A stretch of DNA of 64,000 bases from NCBI GenBank assembly GCA_002344355.1, contig DDTN01000015.1, positions 70,636 through 134,635 on the forward strand, given 5' to 3'. The first letter of the stretch is position 1. The number at the start of each line of letters is the position of its first letter. This DNA is from Proteobacteria bacterium UBA2363. Lineage in GTDB: Bacteria; Pseudomonadota; Gammaproteobacteria; Xanthomonadales; UBA2363. The position numbers and the translations under genes are program-made. Positions 41,891 to 51,111 of the stretch are shown piece after piece. Below the pieces are notes generated by a model. The model worked only from the letters and a program-made list of their open reading frames with translations, had not been told where the DNA came from and did no database searches.

Positions 41891-43249
41891 TCAGTAGGCG
41901 TATTCGCGGAACAACGGATCGACGCTGTGGTTCCAGGCAGTCTCGTACAGCTCGAGCTTGCGCTCGGCCGGGCAGCTGCCGCTGGCCACGAACTCCAGCA
42001 GCGGCTCCAGGAAGACCCGCTCGTCGGCGCCGTGGCGGTTGCGGCGCGCGCGCCGGGCCAGGCCGTGCGCGGCGATCGCCAGCGCCTCGCGGGCCAGGTC
42101 GTTGAGGGTGCCGGTGCGGAACGGCGTCTTCAGGGCCTGCCGCGGCACGCCGTCGCGCAGGCCGTGGCGTTCGGCGGCACTGAAGTCCCTGACCAGGTCC
42201 CAGGCGGCATCCAGCGCGGTCTGGTCGTAGAGCAGGCCGACCCAGAACGCCGGCAGGGCGCACAGGCGGTTCCATGGGCCGCCGTCGGCGCCGCGCATCT
42301 CCAGGTAGCGCTTCAGGCGCACCTCGGGGAAGGCGGTGGTGGCATGGTCGGCCCAGTCCTTCAGGGTCGGGCGCTCGCCGGGCAGCGCCGGCAGGCGGCC
42401 GGCCAGGAAGTCGCGGAAACTCTGGCCGCTGGCGTCGATGTAGCGGCCGTCCCGGTAGACGAAGTACATCGGCACGTCGAGCAGGTAATCGGCGTACCGC
42501 TCGAAGCCGAAGCCGTCCTCGAACACGAAGTCCAGCATGCCGGTGCGGTCGGGATCGGTGTCGGTCCAGATGTGCGAGCGGTAGCTGAGGAAACCGTTCG
42601 GCCGGCCGTTGCTGAACGGCGAGTCGGCGAACAGCGCGGTGGCGACCGGCTGCAGGGCGAGCGCGACGCGGAACTTGCGCACCATGTCGGCTTCGCTGGA
42701 GAAGTCCAGGTTCACCTGCACGGTGCAGGTGCGGGTCATCATGTCCAGGCCCAGGCCGCCGACCTTGGGCATGTACTCGCGCATGATCCGGTAGCGGCCC
42801 TTGGGCATCCAGGGCATTTCCTCGCGCGGCCACTTGGGCTGGAAACCCATGCCCAGGAAGCCGATGCCGAGCGGGTCGGCGACCGCCTTGACCTGGGCCA
42901 GGTGGGCGTTCACCTCCCGGCAGGTCTGGTGCAGGTGCTCGAGCTGGGCGCCGGACAGCTCGAGCTGGCCGGCCGGCTCCAGGGTGACGCTGGCGCCCGC
43001 GTCGTCGACCAGGGCGATCAGGGTGTCGCCCTCGTGCACGCCCTGCCAGCCGAAGCGGTCGCGCAGACCCTCCAGGACCGCCCGGATCGAGCGCTCACCC
43101 TCGTACGGCAACGGCCGCAGGTCGTCCCAGGTGAAGCCGAACTTCTCGTGCTCGGTGCCGATCCGCCACTGGTCGGGCGTACGGCAGCCGCCCGCCAGCC
43201 AGCCGGACAGTTCGCTGGAGTCGTCGATCGGGGGAAGGGCGTCGGCCAC
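41891..43249 (-). CDS. gshA: Glutamate-cysteine ligase (GCS2/plant-type)
   Basis: First enzyme of glutathione synthesis, 452 residues, of the GCS2 type common in alpha-proteobacteria, plants and Xanthomonadales rather than the E. coli type. Key segments are RIGTEHEKFGF (ATP/Mg Glu residues), ISLVDDAGASVTLEPAGQLELS-like (actual: ASVTLEPAGQLELSG), MMTRTCTVQVNLDFSSE and WNRLCALPAFWVGLLYD. The start is GTG 43249, the only start keeping the family N-terminus; GGAG lies just upstream and a TACTGT box 24 nt away. gshB is not in this window. Confidence 0.95.
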   Translation of the reverse strand: MADALPPIDDSSELSGWLAGGCRTPDQWRIGTEHEKFGFTWDDLRPLPYEGERSIRAVLEGLRDRFGWQGVHEGDTLIALVDDAGASVTLEPAGQLELSGAQLEHLHQTCREVNAHLAQVKAVADPLGIGFLGMGFQPKWPREEMPWMPKGRYRIMREYMPKVGGLGLDMMTRTCTVQVNLDFSSEADMVRKFRVALALQPVATALFADSPFSNGRPNGFLSYRSHIWTDTDPDRTGMLDFVFEDGFGFERYADYLLDVPMYFVYRDGRYIDASGQSFRDFLAGRLPALPGERPTLKDWADHATTAFPEVRLKRYLEMRGADGGPWNRLCALPAFWVGLLYDQTALDAAWDLVRDFSAAERHGLRDGVPRQALKTPFRTGTLNDLAREALAIAAHGLARRARRNRHGADERVFLEPLLEFVASGSCPAERKLELYETAWNHSVDPLFREYAY

Positions 43250-43272
43250 GGTGCGCTCCGGAGGGAACAGGC

Positions 43273-43278
43273 ACAGTA
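43273..43278 (-). promoter_or_regulatory. Candidate -10 box of gshA
   Basis: TACTGT on the minus strand, 24 nt before the GTG start. Confidence 0.35.
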
Positions 43279-43341
43279 GGGGCGGCCCCGGGCAAAGACA
43301 ATGGCGCCCGGCGGCAGCGGCCGGCATCCGGGCGCAAGGGG

Positions 43342-43382
43342 GCCGGACGGAGCGCCGCGGCCGCGGCCGCGCCCCGTCCGGC
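43342..43382. terminator. Large GC stem-loop 3' of the subtilase gene
   Basis: GCCGGACGG pairs with CCGTCCGGC across a 23-nt loop that can itself fold (GCCGCGGCCGCGGC). It starts six bp beyond the subtilase stop on the minus strand. No U-tract. Confidence 0.55.
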
Positions 43383-43388
43383 ACAGCC

Positions 43389-46322
43389 TCACCAGGTCTC
43401 GAAGCCGTCGTTGAACAGCGACGAGGGCTTCACCTGCAGGTAGAACTCGGCGGCGCTGTTGTAGGTCTTGTTGAACACCGCCAGACCCAGCCAGTCGCTG
43501 CTGGTGCCGTCGTAGCGGTAGCGGATCGCCTCGCCCGCACCCACGCCGCCAGTGTCGGACTGCGCGACCGCCTGGCCCCTGCGCCGCGTCCAGGTGGCGG
43601 CGTCGGTGCCGGTCGACCGGAACAGCGACAGGCCGAAGTCGTCGTTGCTGCCGGCCGCCGGGATCAGGCGTATGCGGCGCATGGAGTCGGCGCTGAAGCT
43701 GATGTCGGCGATGAACAGCGACTGCACCGCGTTGAGCGTGTAAGGGCCGAGCAGGCCGCCGGTGTTCGCGCCGATCAGGGTGCCGTGCTTGCCGGCGCTG
43801 AGCTGGTAGGACCCGGTGCCGCTGAAGTTGCGGACCCGCCAGAACTGCCGGTTGCCGCTCGGCCAGTGGTTGCCGTCGACCAGCACGAAGTCCAGCGCCG
43901 AGCCGGCCAGCGCCGAGCTGTTCAGCATCTGCCGTCCGGCCGGGTCGTCGAACCAGCTGCGGTCGTAGAGCTGCAGGTCGTAGTCGGCGGTGTTGGGCCG
44001 CACGGCGACGCCATGCCAGTAGTTGCTGGGCGTCGCTTCGGTCGGCCGCAGCTCGTAGTGATGGCCCATCGGCCCCGGCGTCGAGCCGCTCTGCCAGTAG
44101 CCGTTCGACAGCCGGTCGACGCCCCGCCACCAGCCGCCGCCGAACCAGGTGCCGCCGCCCGACCAGCTGCCGAACAGGCTGACCCGGATCTGGAAGATGT
44201 CGGTCTCCGGGGCCACGAAGTCGACGATCTCGAAGGGGTTGTTCACGCTGGTCGAGCTGGCGACCAGGGTGGTGCCGTCGCCGCGGTACACGCGCAGGTC
44301 GATGTCGGCGGGCAGCGGGTCGCTGGTGTAGGCGGCGTTGGGATTGGACTGCCAGTGGATCGCCACCCGCACCCGCTCGCCGGCCTTGGCCAGCATGAAC
44401 AGGTTGAACGGCAGGTCGGCGGCGGCGAGGGAACGGAAGTCGAAGTGGCCGCGCTCCACCGTTACCAGGTTGGTGGCGGCGACCAGGGCACCGGCACCGT
44501 CGCGGTCGGACAGCCGGGCGGCACCCTCGATGTTGTGCAGGGCACCGGCCATCAGGATCGGCTTCAGCGCCTGCGGATGCGGGCCCAGGCTGGTGTCGGC
44601 CTGGATCATGTTGGCCGCGGTGGCGGCGACCTGCGGTGCCGAGTAGCTGGTGCCGCCGCCGACGCCGCCGACCGCGGTGGCGCTGTTGGTGCTGACCAGG
44701 GTGCCCTGCATGTTGGTGCCGACCGCGACCATTTCCGGCTTCTGGTGGGAGCCGCTGGCGCTGTCGCCGGTGGGGTTGCCGAAGCTGGAGCAGTTGGCCA
44801 TGGCGTCGTCGCCCCAGCCCTGGGTGTTGAGGTCGTTGAAGTTGCCGACCGTCATCGTGTTGTAGCCCTTGCCGGGCGAGGTCACGAAGTTCGACGAGAA
44901 CCCGTTCGAGACGCAGCCGTTGCCGACGTTGCCGGACGACTTGACCGGGAAGTCGGCCAGGACGCGGGCGATGTAGTCCAGCCGGCGATCCAGGGCATTG
45001 AAGCTGCCGCTGCCGGGATTGTTCTCCGAGAAGAAGCTGTGGTTGAGCACGCGGGCGTTGCTGGCGCCCCAGTCGACCCGGGCCTCGACCGAGGCCGCGC
45101 AATTGGCGCTGCGCAGGGTGACGTTGCGCGCCAGGCCACGGTGGGTGGCATGGGTGCTGGCGATGAAGCCGGCCACGGCCGTGGCGTGGTCGCTGCCGGC
45201 GGCGCCTGCGTTGCAGTAGCTGTCGACGGTCAGGAAAGGGTTCTCGCCGAACACGCGTCCGCCTTCGGTGACCGCGACGGCCACCCCTGTGCCGGTGTAG
45301 CTGCCGGCCGAGGCGCCGGCATCGGTGACCAGGTTGGCGTTCTGGGTGACCCGGGCATTGCCCAGTTCGGGCTGCTCCTCCGGCGAGCGCGGGTACATGG
45401 CGTCGATCCCTGCCAGGCGGGAAGCCCTGAACAGGGTCGCCTTGTCGGCGCGGATGATCACCGACGGCACGACGTCGCTGGTTTCCAGGATTTCGGCACC
45501 GGCGCCGGCCAGCGCATCGAGCACCGGCATGCGCACGGCAACCAGGGCGGCGCCCAGTTCGGCCAGGTAGTCCGCGTCGCGGGCATCCTGCTCGGCCAGC
45601 GCGGCGCGCGCCGCGGCCTCCTGTGCCTCGGAGACATCCGGGCGGGCCTGCTCGTCCGCGGACTTCTCGGTTGCCGCAGACACGCCGGTGCCGGCCATCG
45701 GTGCCGCATCGGCCAGCACGGCCGCCGCTTCGGTCCCGGACAGGGGGGCGTCCTCCACGGTCTTGCCCGGATCCCGGGTCGCGCCCCACAGCGCCGCATC
45801 CGCTTCGGCCGCCAGTGCGGCGGCCAGCTCGGCCTGCAGATCGGCGGTCGGCTCGTCGTGCAGCGGCCTGGCCGGTCCGCGCAGGGCGAGCGCCTCGGGC
45901 GGGTCGAAACCGAACCAGACATCGACCTCGACCGGGACATCGGCGGCCGTACGGCCGAGCAGCTCCAGCAGGGCCGGGGTCAGGGCGCCGTTCACGGCAC
46001 GCCAGGCGGCGCCGGCACGGGCGATTTCCGCGCGCCGGTCGACCGCCCGGTCGCCGGCCAGGGTGACGCCGACGATGTCGCCGGTGGCGGTATCGACGGC
46101 CTTCAGGGTAAGCAGTTCGGTGCCATCCAGCAGCCGTTCCGGGGCAACCACCAGCTGCGACAGGCGCTGCACGGACAGGCCCAGGTGACTGGCAAGGCGC
46201 GCTGCCGGGTCGGTCGAGGAGGCGACCACCGGCGCCATGCCGGTCCAGCCGGCCAGGCCGGCGGCCAGGGTGACCAGGGCCGCGGCGGCGACCATCGGTC
46301 CGGGACGGGTGGGTGTGCGCAT
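43389..46322 (-). CDS. Secreted subtilisin-like (S8) protein with Glu at the Asp site and DGFE-type tail (tail protein 5)
   Basis: Predicted exported protein of 977 residues with N-terminal hydrophobic segment (residues 10-30) and a long pro-region to about 310. The S8 domain (about 340-590) has His379 in DHATAVAGFIAS, the oxyanion Asn465 in SSGNVGN and Ser559 in GGTSYSAPQ. At the first triad position, expected as D-[ST]-G, the sequence is VAVTEGGRV (Glu353). The C-terminal 380 residues are beta-rich, probably two or three jelly-roll/PPC-like modules. It ends SSLFNDGFETW, the tail motif plus TW. A strong AAGGGG precedes the ATG. Activity is uncertain because of the Asp to Glu change and His context. 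Confidence 0.85.
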   Translation of the reverse strand: MRTPTRPGPMVAAAALVTLAAGLAGWTGMAPVVASSTDPAARLASHLGLSVQRLSQLVVAPERLLDGTELLTLKAVDTATGDIVGVTLAGDRAVDRRAEIARAGAAWRAVNGALTPALLELLGRTAADVPVEVDVWFGFDPPEALALRGPARPLHDEPTADLQAELAAALAAEADAALWGATRDPGKTVEDAPLSGTEAAAVLADAAPMAGTGVSAATEKSADEQARPDVSEAQEAAARAALAEQDARDADYLAELGAALVAVRMPVLDALAGAGAEILETSDVVPSVIIRADKATLFRASRLAGIDAMYPRSPEEQPELGNARVTQNANLVTDAGASAGSYTGTGVAVAVTEGGRVFGENPFLTVDSYCNAGAAGSDHATAVAGFIASTHATHRGLARNVTLRSANCAASVEARVDWGASNARVLNHSFFSENNPGSGSFNALDRRLDYIARVLADFPVKSSGNVGNGCVSNGFSSNFVTSPGKGYNTMTVGNFNDLNTQGWGDDAMANCSSFGNPTGDSASGSHQKPEMVAVGTNMQGTLVSTNSATAVGGVGGGTSYSAPQVAATAANMIQADTSLGPHPQALKPILMAGALHNIEGAARLSDRDGAGALVAATNLVTVERGHFDFRSLAAADLPFNLFMLAKAGERVRVAIHWQSNPNAAYTSDPLPADIDLRVYRGDGTTLVASSTSVNNPFEIVDFVAPETDIFQIRVSLFGSWSGGGTWFGGGWWRGVDRLSNGYWQSGSTPGPMGHHYELRPTEATPSNYWHGVAVRPNTADYDLQLYDRSWFDDPAGRQMLNSSALAGSALDFVLVDGNHWPSGNRQFWRVRNFSGTGSYQLSAGKHGTLIGANTGGLLGPYTLNAVQSLFIADISFSADSMRRIRLIPAAGSNDDFGLSLFRSTGTDAATWTRRRGQAVAQSDTGGVGAGEAIRYRYDGTSSDWLGLAVFNKTYNSAAEFYLQVKPSSLFNDGFETW

Positions 46323-46355
46323 CTTTTTCCCCTTGGTGTGATGAGGTACTCACTC

Positions 46356-46365
46356 CCTACGTAGG
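46356..46365. promoter_or_regulatory. Palindrome CCTACGTAGG upstream of the subtilase gene
   Basis: Perfect 10-bp palindrome, 34 nt before the subtilase ATG, flanked by CTC and AAC. A related CTCCC-TACC-GGGAG element lies just before the ribosome-binding site of the HAF-repeat protein. Candidate regulator site; the factor is unknown. Confidence 0.35.
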
Positions 46366-46625
46366 AACGTCCGGAGAGGGGACAGGCGAACAGCGACGGT
46401 CCGGCCGCCCGCGCAGCACCGGCCGCTCCCCGCCCTGGCCTCGCCGCGAGCGACTGATGGGCCGGGCATCCTGATGCCGCCACAGTCCGCACGCGCACGG
46501 CTTCGCAGGTGGGGGGTGCCGGGACGCGCCCCCGCCATGGTGGGGACGCTCGGGAGTTGCCGGAAATGGCCGTGGCGCCCTGCCGGCGGGGCGACTGCCC
46601 AGTACTTCGATCCGTCGGGAAGGCT

Positions 46626-46644
46626 TCCGCCGTTCCCCGGCGGA
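46626..46644. terminator. Stem-loop 3' of HAF-repeat protein gene
   Basis: TCCGCCG-TTCCC-CGGCGGA, three bp beyond the stop at 46648 on the minus strand. No U-tract. Confidence 0.5.
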
Positions 46645-46647
46645 CGT

Positions 46648-47769
46648 TCAGGGCAACGCGAAGCTGCTGGCGAAGATGGCGTCGTGGGGCTGCCGGCGCA
46701 GCAGCACGGCGCGGGTACCGGGCAGGGCGCCGAAGCGGGCGGTGGCGGCGATGTCGCCGGGGTTGTTGATGGCGTTGGCGGCCAGCACCAGCCACGGCGA
46801 GCCGGGCGGCAACAGGTCGTTGAGGTCGTACAGGGCGCCGTCCTCGTGCAGCCAGCCGCGGCCGCCAAGGGGCGAGTCGTCGAGCTGGGCGTGGCCGACC
46901 ACGCTTCCGGCGTCGTTGACGTCGTTGGCGAAGGAGCTGACCGCCCCTGGCAGGGCGGGCAGGACGGTGCCGGGTTGCATCGGATCGTCGATGTGCCAGC
47001 GCAGTGCGAAGAAGCCGCCAGGGCCGTTGCCAGGGCCGCGTTCGACGCCGACCACGTGGCCGCTGTCGCTGATCGCGGTCGGGCGGCGGTTGCGCCCCGG
47101 GGGTCCGAGCAACCGTACCCCGTCACTGGTCCACAGCAAGGCCTGCTGTTCGGCGCCGACGGCGTTCAAGGTCGCGAAGCCGGCGATCCGCCCCAGGTTG
47201 TCGATGGCCTGGGCCGAGGTGTTGAAGCTGCCCTCGTACAGCCCCAGTCCCTGGAAATCGAAGCCTCCCTGGCTGTCGATGACGGCCCGGTAGGCCTCGA
47301 AGCGGAAACCACCGCCCGGCAGCGCCAGGGCGCGCTGGCCGACGATCTCGCCGGCCTCGTTGACGTCGTTGCCGAGGCTGGCCAGGTACAGGGCGGCCGC
47401 CCCGCAGCCGTTGGGCGTGGGGATGCATTGCAGCGCGTTGCCGACCCGCGCCCAGCCCACGCTGCTGCCGGGCAACTGCCCGACGATGAGTCCATTGCCG
47501 TTGCCGGCGCGCAGGAAATGCTCGTCGTAGAAGCCACCGTCGAACACCTCGACGCCGCCGTCGACATGGCCGCGCCAGACCACCGGCTTCCAGCGCGAAC
47601 CGCTGAGCAGCATGCCGCTGGCGGTGCCGTTGTCGCGCAGGTCGATGAGCTGGCTGCCGCCGTTGGCGGGCAGGTGCGCGGACAGGTCGACCACCTCGAA
47701 ACGGGGGTCTGCCTGCACCGGCAGCCCGCAGGCCAGCAGCAACAGGGCGAGCGCAGGGCGTTGTCTCAT
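46648..47769 (-). CDS. Secreted HAF-repeat-like protein with degenerate tail (tail protein 6)
   Basis: Predicted exported protein of 373 residues with signal peptide (MRQRPALALLLLACGLPVQA). The mature protein has repeated units of the HAF/DUF3466 kind, an N-D-x-N-x-x-G-x-[IV]-V-G theme: NDVNEAGEIVGQRA, AIDNLGRIAGFA, AISDSGHVVGVE and NDVNDAGSVVGHA. Such repeats probably form a beta-propeller. It ends HDAIFASSFALP, a weak version of the tail motif (D-A-I-F-x-x-x-F). GGGAGG precedes the ATG. It lies between the subtilase gene and the RND operon, all on the minus strand but separated by hairpins, so probably a separate unit. Confidence 0.72.
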   Translation of the reverse strand: MRQRPALALLLLACGLPVQADPRFEVVDLSAHLPANGGSQLIDLRDNGTASGMLLSGSRWKPVVWRGHVDGGVEVFDGGFYDEHFLRAGNGNGLIVGQLPGSSVGWARVGNALQCIPTPNGCGAAALYLASLGNDVNEAGEIVGQRALALPGGGFRFEAYRAVIDSQGGFDFQGLGLYEGSFNTSAQAIDNLGRIAGFATLNAVGAEQQALLWTSDGVRLLGPPGRNRRPTAISDSGHVVGVERGPGNGPGGFFALRWHIDDPMQPGTVLPALPGAVSSFANDVNDAGSVVGHAQLDDSPLGGRGWLHEDGALYDLNDLLPPGSPWLVLAANAINNPGDIAATARFGALPGTRAVLLRRQPHDAIFASSFALP

Positions 47770-47940
47770 GGCCGCCTCCCGGTAGGGAGCCATCACGCTG
47801 GCAGGACGCAGGTCAACGCCATGTGCAGGCTGGATGACAGGTCCGACCCGGACAGCGGTCGGGTGCCGGCCTGTTCCGGCGCAGACGCGCCGGGGAGGGT
47901 GGCCAGCCCCGACGGCGGGAGGGACGCCGCCGGGGCCCGG

Positions 47941-48000
47941 CCGTGCCGGGGGAGGGTCAGCCCGGCACGGAGGCCGCCGTGGCCGGACGGCCACGGCGGC
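47941..48000. terminator. Two perfect tandem stem-loops at the 3' end of the RND operon
   Basis: GCCGCCGTGGCC-GGAC-GGCCACGGCGGC (47973-48000) lies within the last codons of the RND gene. CCGTGCCGGG-GGAGGGTCAG-CCCGGCACGG (47941-47970) has the stop codon in its loop. Both are perfect (12 and 10 bp arms), two bp apart and without a U-tract. Confidence 0.65.
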
Positions 48001-51000
48001 GGCGCACACGTTCGCGCAGGTTGTAGAGCATCAGGTACAGGGTCGGGATCAGGAACAGGGTGATCACCGTCGCGAACAGGATGCCGAACGCCAGCGAGGT
48101 CGCCATCGGGATGATGAACTGGGCCTGCAGGCTGCGCTCCAGGAGGATCGGCACCAGGCCGAAGAAAGTCGTCAGCGAGGTCAGCAGAACCGCGCGGAAG
48201 CGCTGGGTGCCGGACTGCACGACCGCCTCCTCGACCGACAGGCCCTCCTCGCGGCGGGCGCGGTTGATGAAGTCGGTCATCACCAGCGAATCGTTGACCA
48301 CCACGCCGGCCAGCGCGATCACGCCGAACAGGCTCATCATCGAGAAGCTGACGCCGGTGACCCAGTGCCCGAACACCGCGCCGATCACGCCGAACGGGAT
48401 CACCGACATGATGATCAGCGGCTGCGCGTAGGACTTCAGCGGGATCGCCAGCAGCGCGTAGATCAGGAACATCGACATGATCAGCGCGGCGTTCATCTGG
48501 CGCTGCATCTTCTCGCGCTCGGCCTGGGAGCCGCCGGCCAGCTCGCGCACGCCGGGATGGTCGCGCAGCAGCTGCGGCAGGAAGTCGCGACGCAGCTCCG
48601 GCAGGACCTTCTCGGCGCTGGTGATGGTGCTGTCGATGTCGGCCTGGATGCGCACCGTGCGGTTGCGGTCGACCCGGTTGATGCGCGAGTAGCTGGTGCC
48701 GATCTCGACCTCGGCGACCTGCGCGAACGGCACCAGCTCGCCGGACGGCGTGCGGATGCGCATCTGCTCGAGGTTGGCCAGCGACTGCCGCTCGGCGCGC
48801 GGGTAGCGCACCATCACGCGCACCTCGTCCTTGCCGCGCTGGATGCGCTGCGCCTCCTCGCCGTAGAACGCCTGGCGCACCTGGCGGCCGAGGTCGACCT
48901 GGCTCAGGCCCAGGGCCTGCGCGGCCGGCTTGATCTTCAGGCGGATCTCCTGGGCGCCGGTGTTGATCGTCGACACCACGTCGTAGACGCCGTCGTAGCC
49001 GCGCAGGCGTTGCACCAGGGCATCGGCGGCGCGCTCCAGCTGGTCGTTGTCCTCGCCGGTCAGTCGGAAATCGATCGGCCGGCCGCCCGGGTTGGTGCTG
49101 GCGAAGATGCGCAGCTCGCGGGCGCCGGCGATCTCGCCGACCTTGTCGCGCCAGCGGTTGCTGATCTCGTAGGCGTCCCACTCGCGGGTCTCGCCCTTGG
49201 TCAGCTCAAGGACCAGGGTGCCGCCGGTGTCGCCGTTGGTGAACACCAGGGCGTGGTTGACCAGGTTGCCGTCGGACTCCGGGAACTCGCTCCTGTAGTC
49301 GGCCTCGACCGCGTCGATGGCCGACTGCATGCGCTCCAGGGCGGCGTCGCGGGCGCTGGGCGCGCTGCCGTCGGCCAGGCGCAGGTTGGCGTTGATGAAG
49401 TCGCTGGGCACGTCGGGGAAGAAGATGAAGCGGACCTTGTCGCCGCCGAGCAGGCCGACCGCCAGGATCACGCAGGCCAGGAACAGCGACAGGGTGACGC
49501 CGCGCCAGGCCAGGGCGCGCTCCAGCAGCGGCCGGTAGACCCGCTCGATGAAGGTCTCCAGGCCGCCGGAGAAGCGCCGCTGCATGCGCGCCAGCCGGCC
49601 GGGCTGCGCCGACAGCGGCTTCATGCCGGCCAGGTGCGCCGGCAGGATCAGCTTGGACTCGACCAGCGAGAAGAACAGGCACAGGATCACCACCCAGGAC
49701 ACCGAAGTCAGGAACACCGCGGCGTTGCCCTCGACGAACATCAGCGGCCCGAACGCGGCCATCGTGGTGAGCACGCCGAAGGTCGCCGGCAGGGCCACCT
49801 TCCTGGCGCCGCGGATCACGTTGTCCACCGACTGTCCGTGGCGCTGGGTCTCGGTGTAGGCGCTCTCGCCGATGACGATGGCGTCGTCGACGACGATTCC
49901 CAGCACCAGCACGAAGCCGAACAGGCTGAGCAGGTTGATGTTGGTGGCGAAGGGCCCCAGCGGCATCAGCCACAGCGCGCCCAGGAAACAGATCGGGATG
50001 CCCAGGGCGACCCAGAAGGCCAGCTTCAGGCGCAGGAACAGGGCCAGGCACAGGAACACCAGCGCCGTGCCGGCCATCATGTTCTTGACCATCATGTTGA
50101 GGCGGTCCTTCAGGTAGAAGGAACTGTCGCCCCAGACCGCCAGTTCGGCGCCTGGCGGCAACTGGCCGCGCTTCTCGACGACGTAGCGGTTCACCGCGTC
50201 GCTGATCGCGATGTCGTTGCCGCCGTCCGAGGCGATCACCGACATGCTCAGCGAGGGCTTGCCGGCGAACAGCGCGTAGTTCTCGGTCTCGGCGAAATCG
50301 TCGCGGATGGTGGCGACGTCGGACAGGCGCAGGCGGGTGCCGTCCGGGTCGGTGCGCAGCACGATGTCGGCGAACTCGTTGCCGCTGTAGACCTGGCCGA
50401 TGGTGCGCAGCAGGATGTCGCCGCCCTCGGTCTTCACCGAGCCGCCGGGCAGGTCCAGCGAGGACCGGCGCACCGCCAGCGCGACTTCCTCGAAGGTCAT
50501 CCCGAACTTGCGCAGGTTCGCCTCGGAGACCTCGATGGCGATCTCGAAGTCGCGGTCGCCGACCAGGTTGACCTTGCGCACGCCGGGCAGCAGCTGCAGC
50601 TCGTCCCTGACCTGCCGGGCCAGCGACTTGCGGGCGCGGTCGTCGAGGTCGCCGTAGACGGTGACCCAGATCACCTGCTGCTCGAACAGCATCTCCGAGA
50701 CGATCGGCCGCTCGGTCTCGGCCGGCAGGGTCGAGATGCCGTCGACGCGCATCTTGATGTCGGCGAGCGCCTTGGCGATGTCCTGGCCGGTGAGCAGCTC
50801 GATCTGCACCGTGCCGGAACCCTCGACCGCGAAGCTGCGGATCTCCTTGATGCCCTCGACGTCGGCGATCGCCTCCTCGACCTTGATCAGCACGCCCTCC
50901 TCGACCTCGGCCGGCGCGGCGCCGAGGTAGGGGACGGTGACCTGCACCATGTTGCTCTCGAACTCCGGGAAGGTGCGCTTCTGGATGCCGAAGTAGGACA

Positions 51001-51106
51001 CCAGGCCGGAGACCATGATGACCATCATCAGGAGGTTCGCCGCGACCGGGTTGCGGGCGAACCAGGCGATCAGGCCACTGGGCGGTTGCCGCGGATCGGC
51101 GGACAT
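47957..51106 (-). CDS. RND-family efflux permease
   Basis: Inner-membrane proton-driven RND (HAE1-like) efflux permease of 1049 residues, normal length. The N-terminus SGLIAWFARNPVAANLLMMV is followed by the first periplasmic loop (MVQVTVPYLGAAPAEVEEGV). TM4 contains GIVVDDAIVIGESAY with the paired Asp of the proton relay. The TM10 equivalent GVVVNDSLVMTDF lacks the Lys found in AcrB. The adaptor gene is directly upstream with 5 bp between. No outer-membrane channel or regulator gene is adjacent. The substrate cannot be predicted. Confidence 0.93.
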   Translation of the reverse strand: MSADPRQPPSGLIAWFARNPVAANLLMMVIMVSGLVSYFGIQKRTFPEFESNMVQVTVPYLGAAPAEVEEGVLIKVEEAIADVEGIKEIRSFAVEGSGTVQIELLTGQDIAKALADIKMRVDGISTLPAETERPIVSEMLFEQQVIWVTVYGDLDDRARKSLARQVRDELQLLPGVRKVNLVGDRDFEIAIEVSEANLRKFGMTFEEVALAVRRSSLDLPGGSVKTEGGDILLRTIGQVYSGNEFADIVLRTDPDGTRLRLSDVATIRDDFAETENYALFAGKPSLSMSVIASDGGNDIAISDAVNRYVVEKRGQLPPGAELAVWGDSSFYLKDRLNMMVKNMMAGTALVFLCLALFLRLKLAFWVALGIPICFLGALWLMPLGPFATNINLLSLFGFVLVLGIVVDDAIVIGESAYTETQRHGQSVDNVIRGARKVALPATFGVLTTMAAFGPLMFVEGNAAVFLTSVSWVVILCLFFSLVESKLILPAHLAGMKPLSAQPGRLARMQRRFSGGLETFIERVYRPLLERALAWRGVTLSLFLACVILAVGLLGGDKVRFIFFPDVPSDFINANLRLADGSAPSARDAALERMQSAIDAVEADYRSEFPESDGNLVNHALVFTNGDTGGTLVLELTKGETREWDAYEISNRWRDKVGEIAGARELRIFASTNPGGRPIDFRLTGEDNDQLERAADALVQRLRGYDGVYDVVSTINTGAQEIRLKIKPAAQALGLSQVDLGRQVRQAFYGEEAQRIQRGKDEVRVMVRYPRAERQSLANLEQMRIRTPSGELVPFAQVAEVEIGTSYSRINRVDRNRTVRIQADIDSTITSAEKVLPELRRDFLPQLLRDHPGVRELAGGSQAEREKMQRQMNAALIMSMFLIYALLAIPLKSYAQPLIIMSVIPFGVIGAVFGHWVTGVSFSMMSLFGVIALAGVVVNDSLVMTDFINRARREEGLSVEEAVVQSGTQRFRAVLLTSLTTFFGLVPILLERSLQAQFIIPMATSLAFGILFATVITLFLIPTLYLMLYNLRERVRRRRGRPATAASVPG

Positions 51107-51111
51107 GGCCT

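Larger units (their letters stand above)
46323..46647. other. Intergenic region upstream of the subtilase gene
   Basis: 325 bp between the subtilase start and the stop of the HAF-repeat protein. It holds the palindrome at 46356-46365 and the hairpin at 46626-46644. The rest shows no gene or RNA. Confidence 0.5.
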
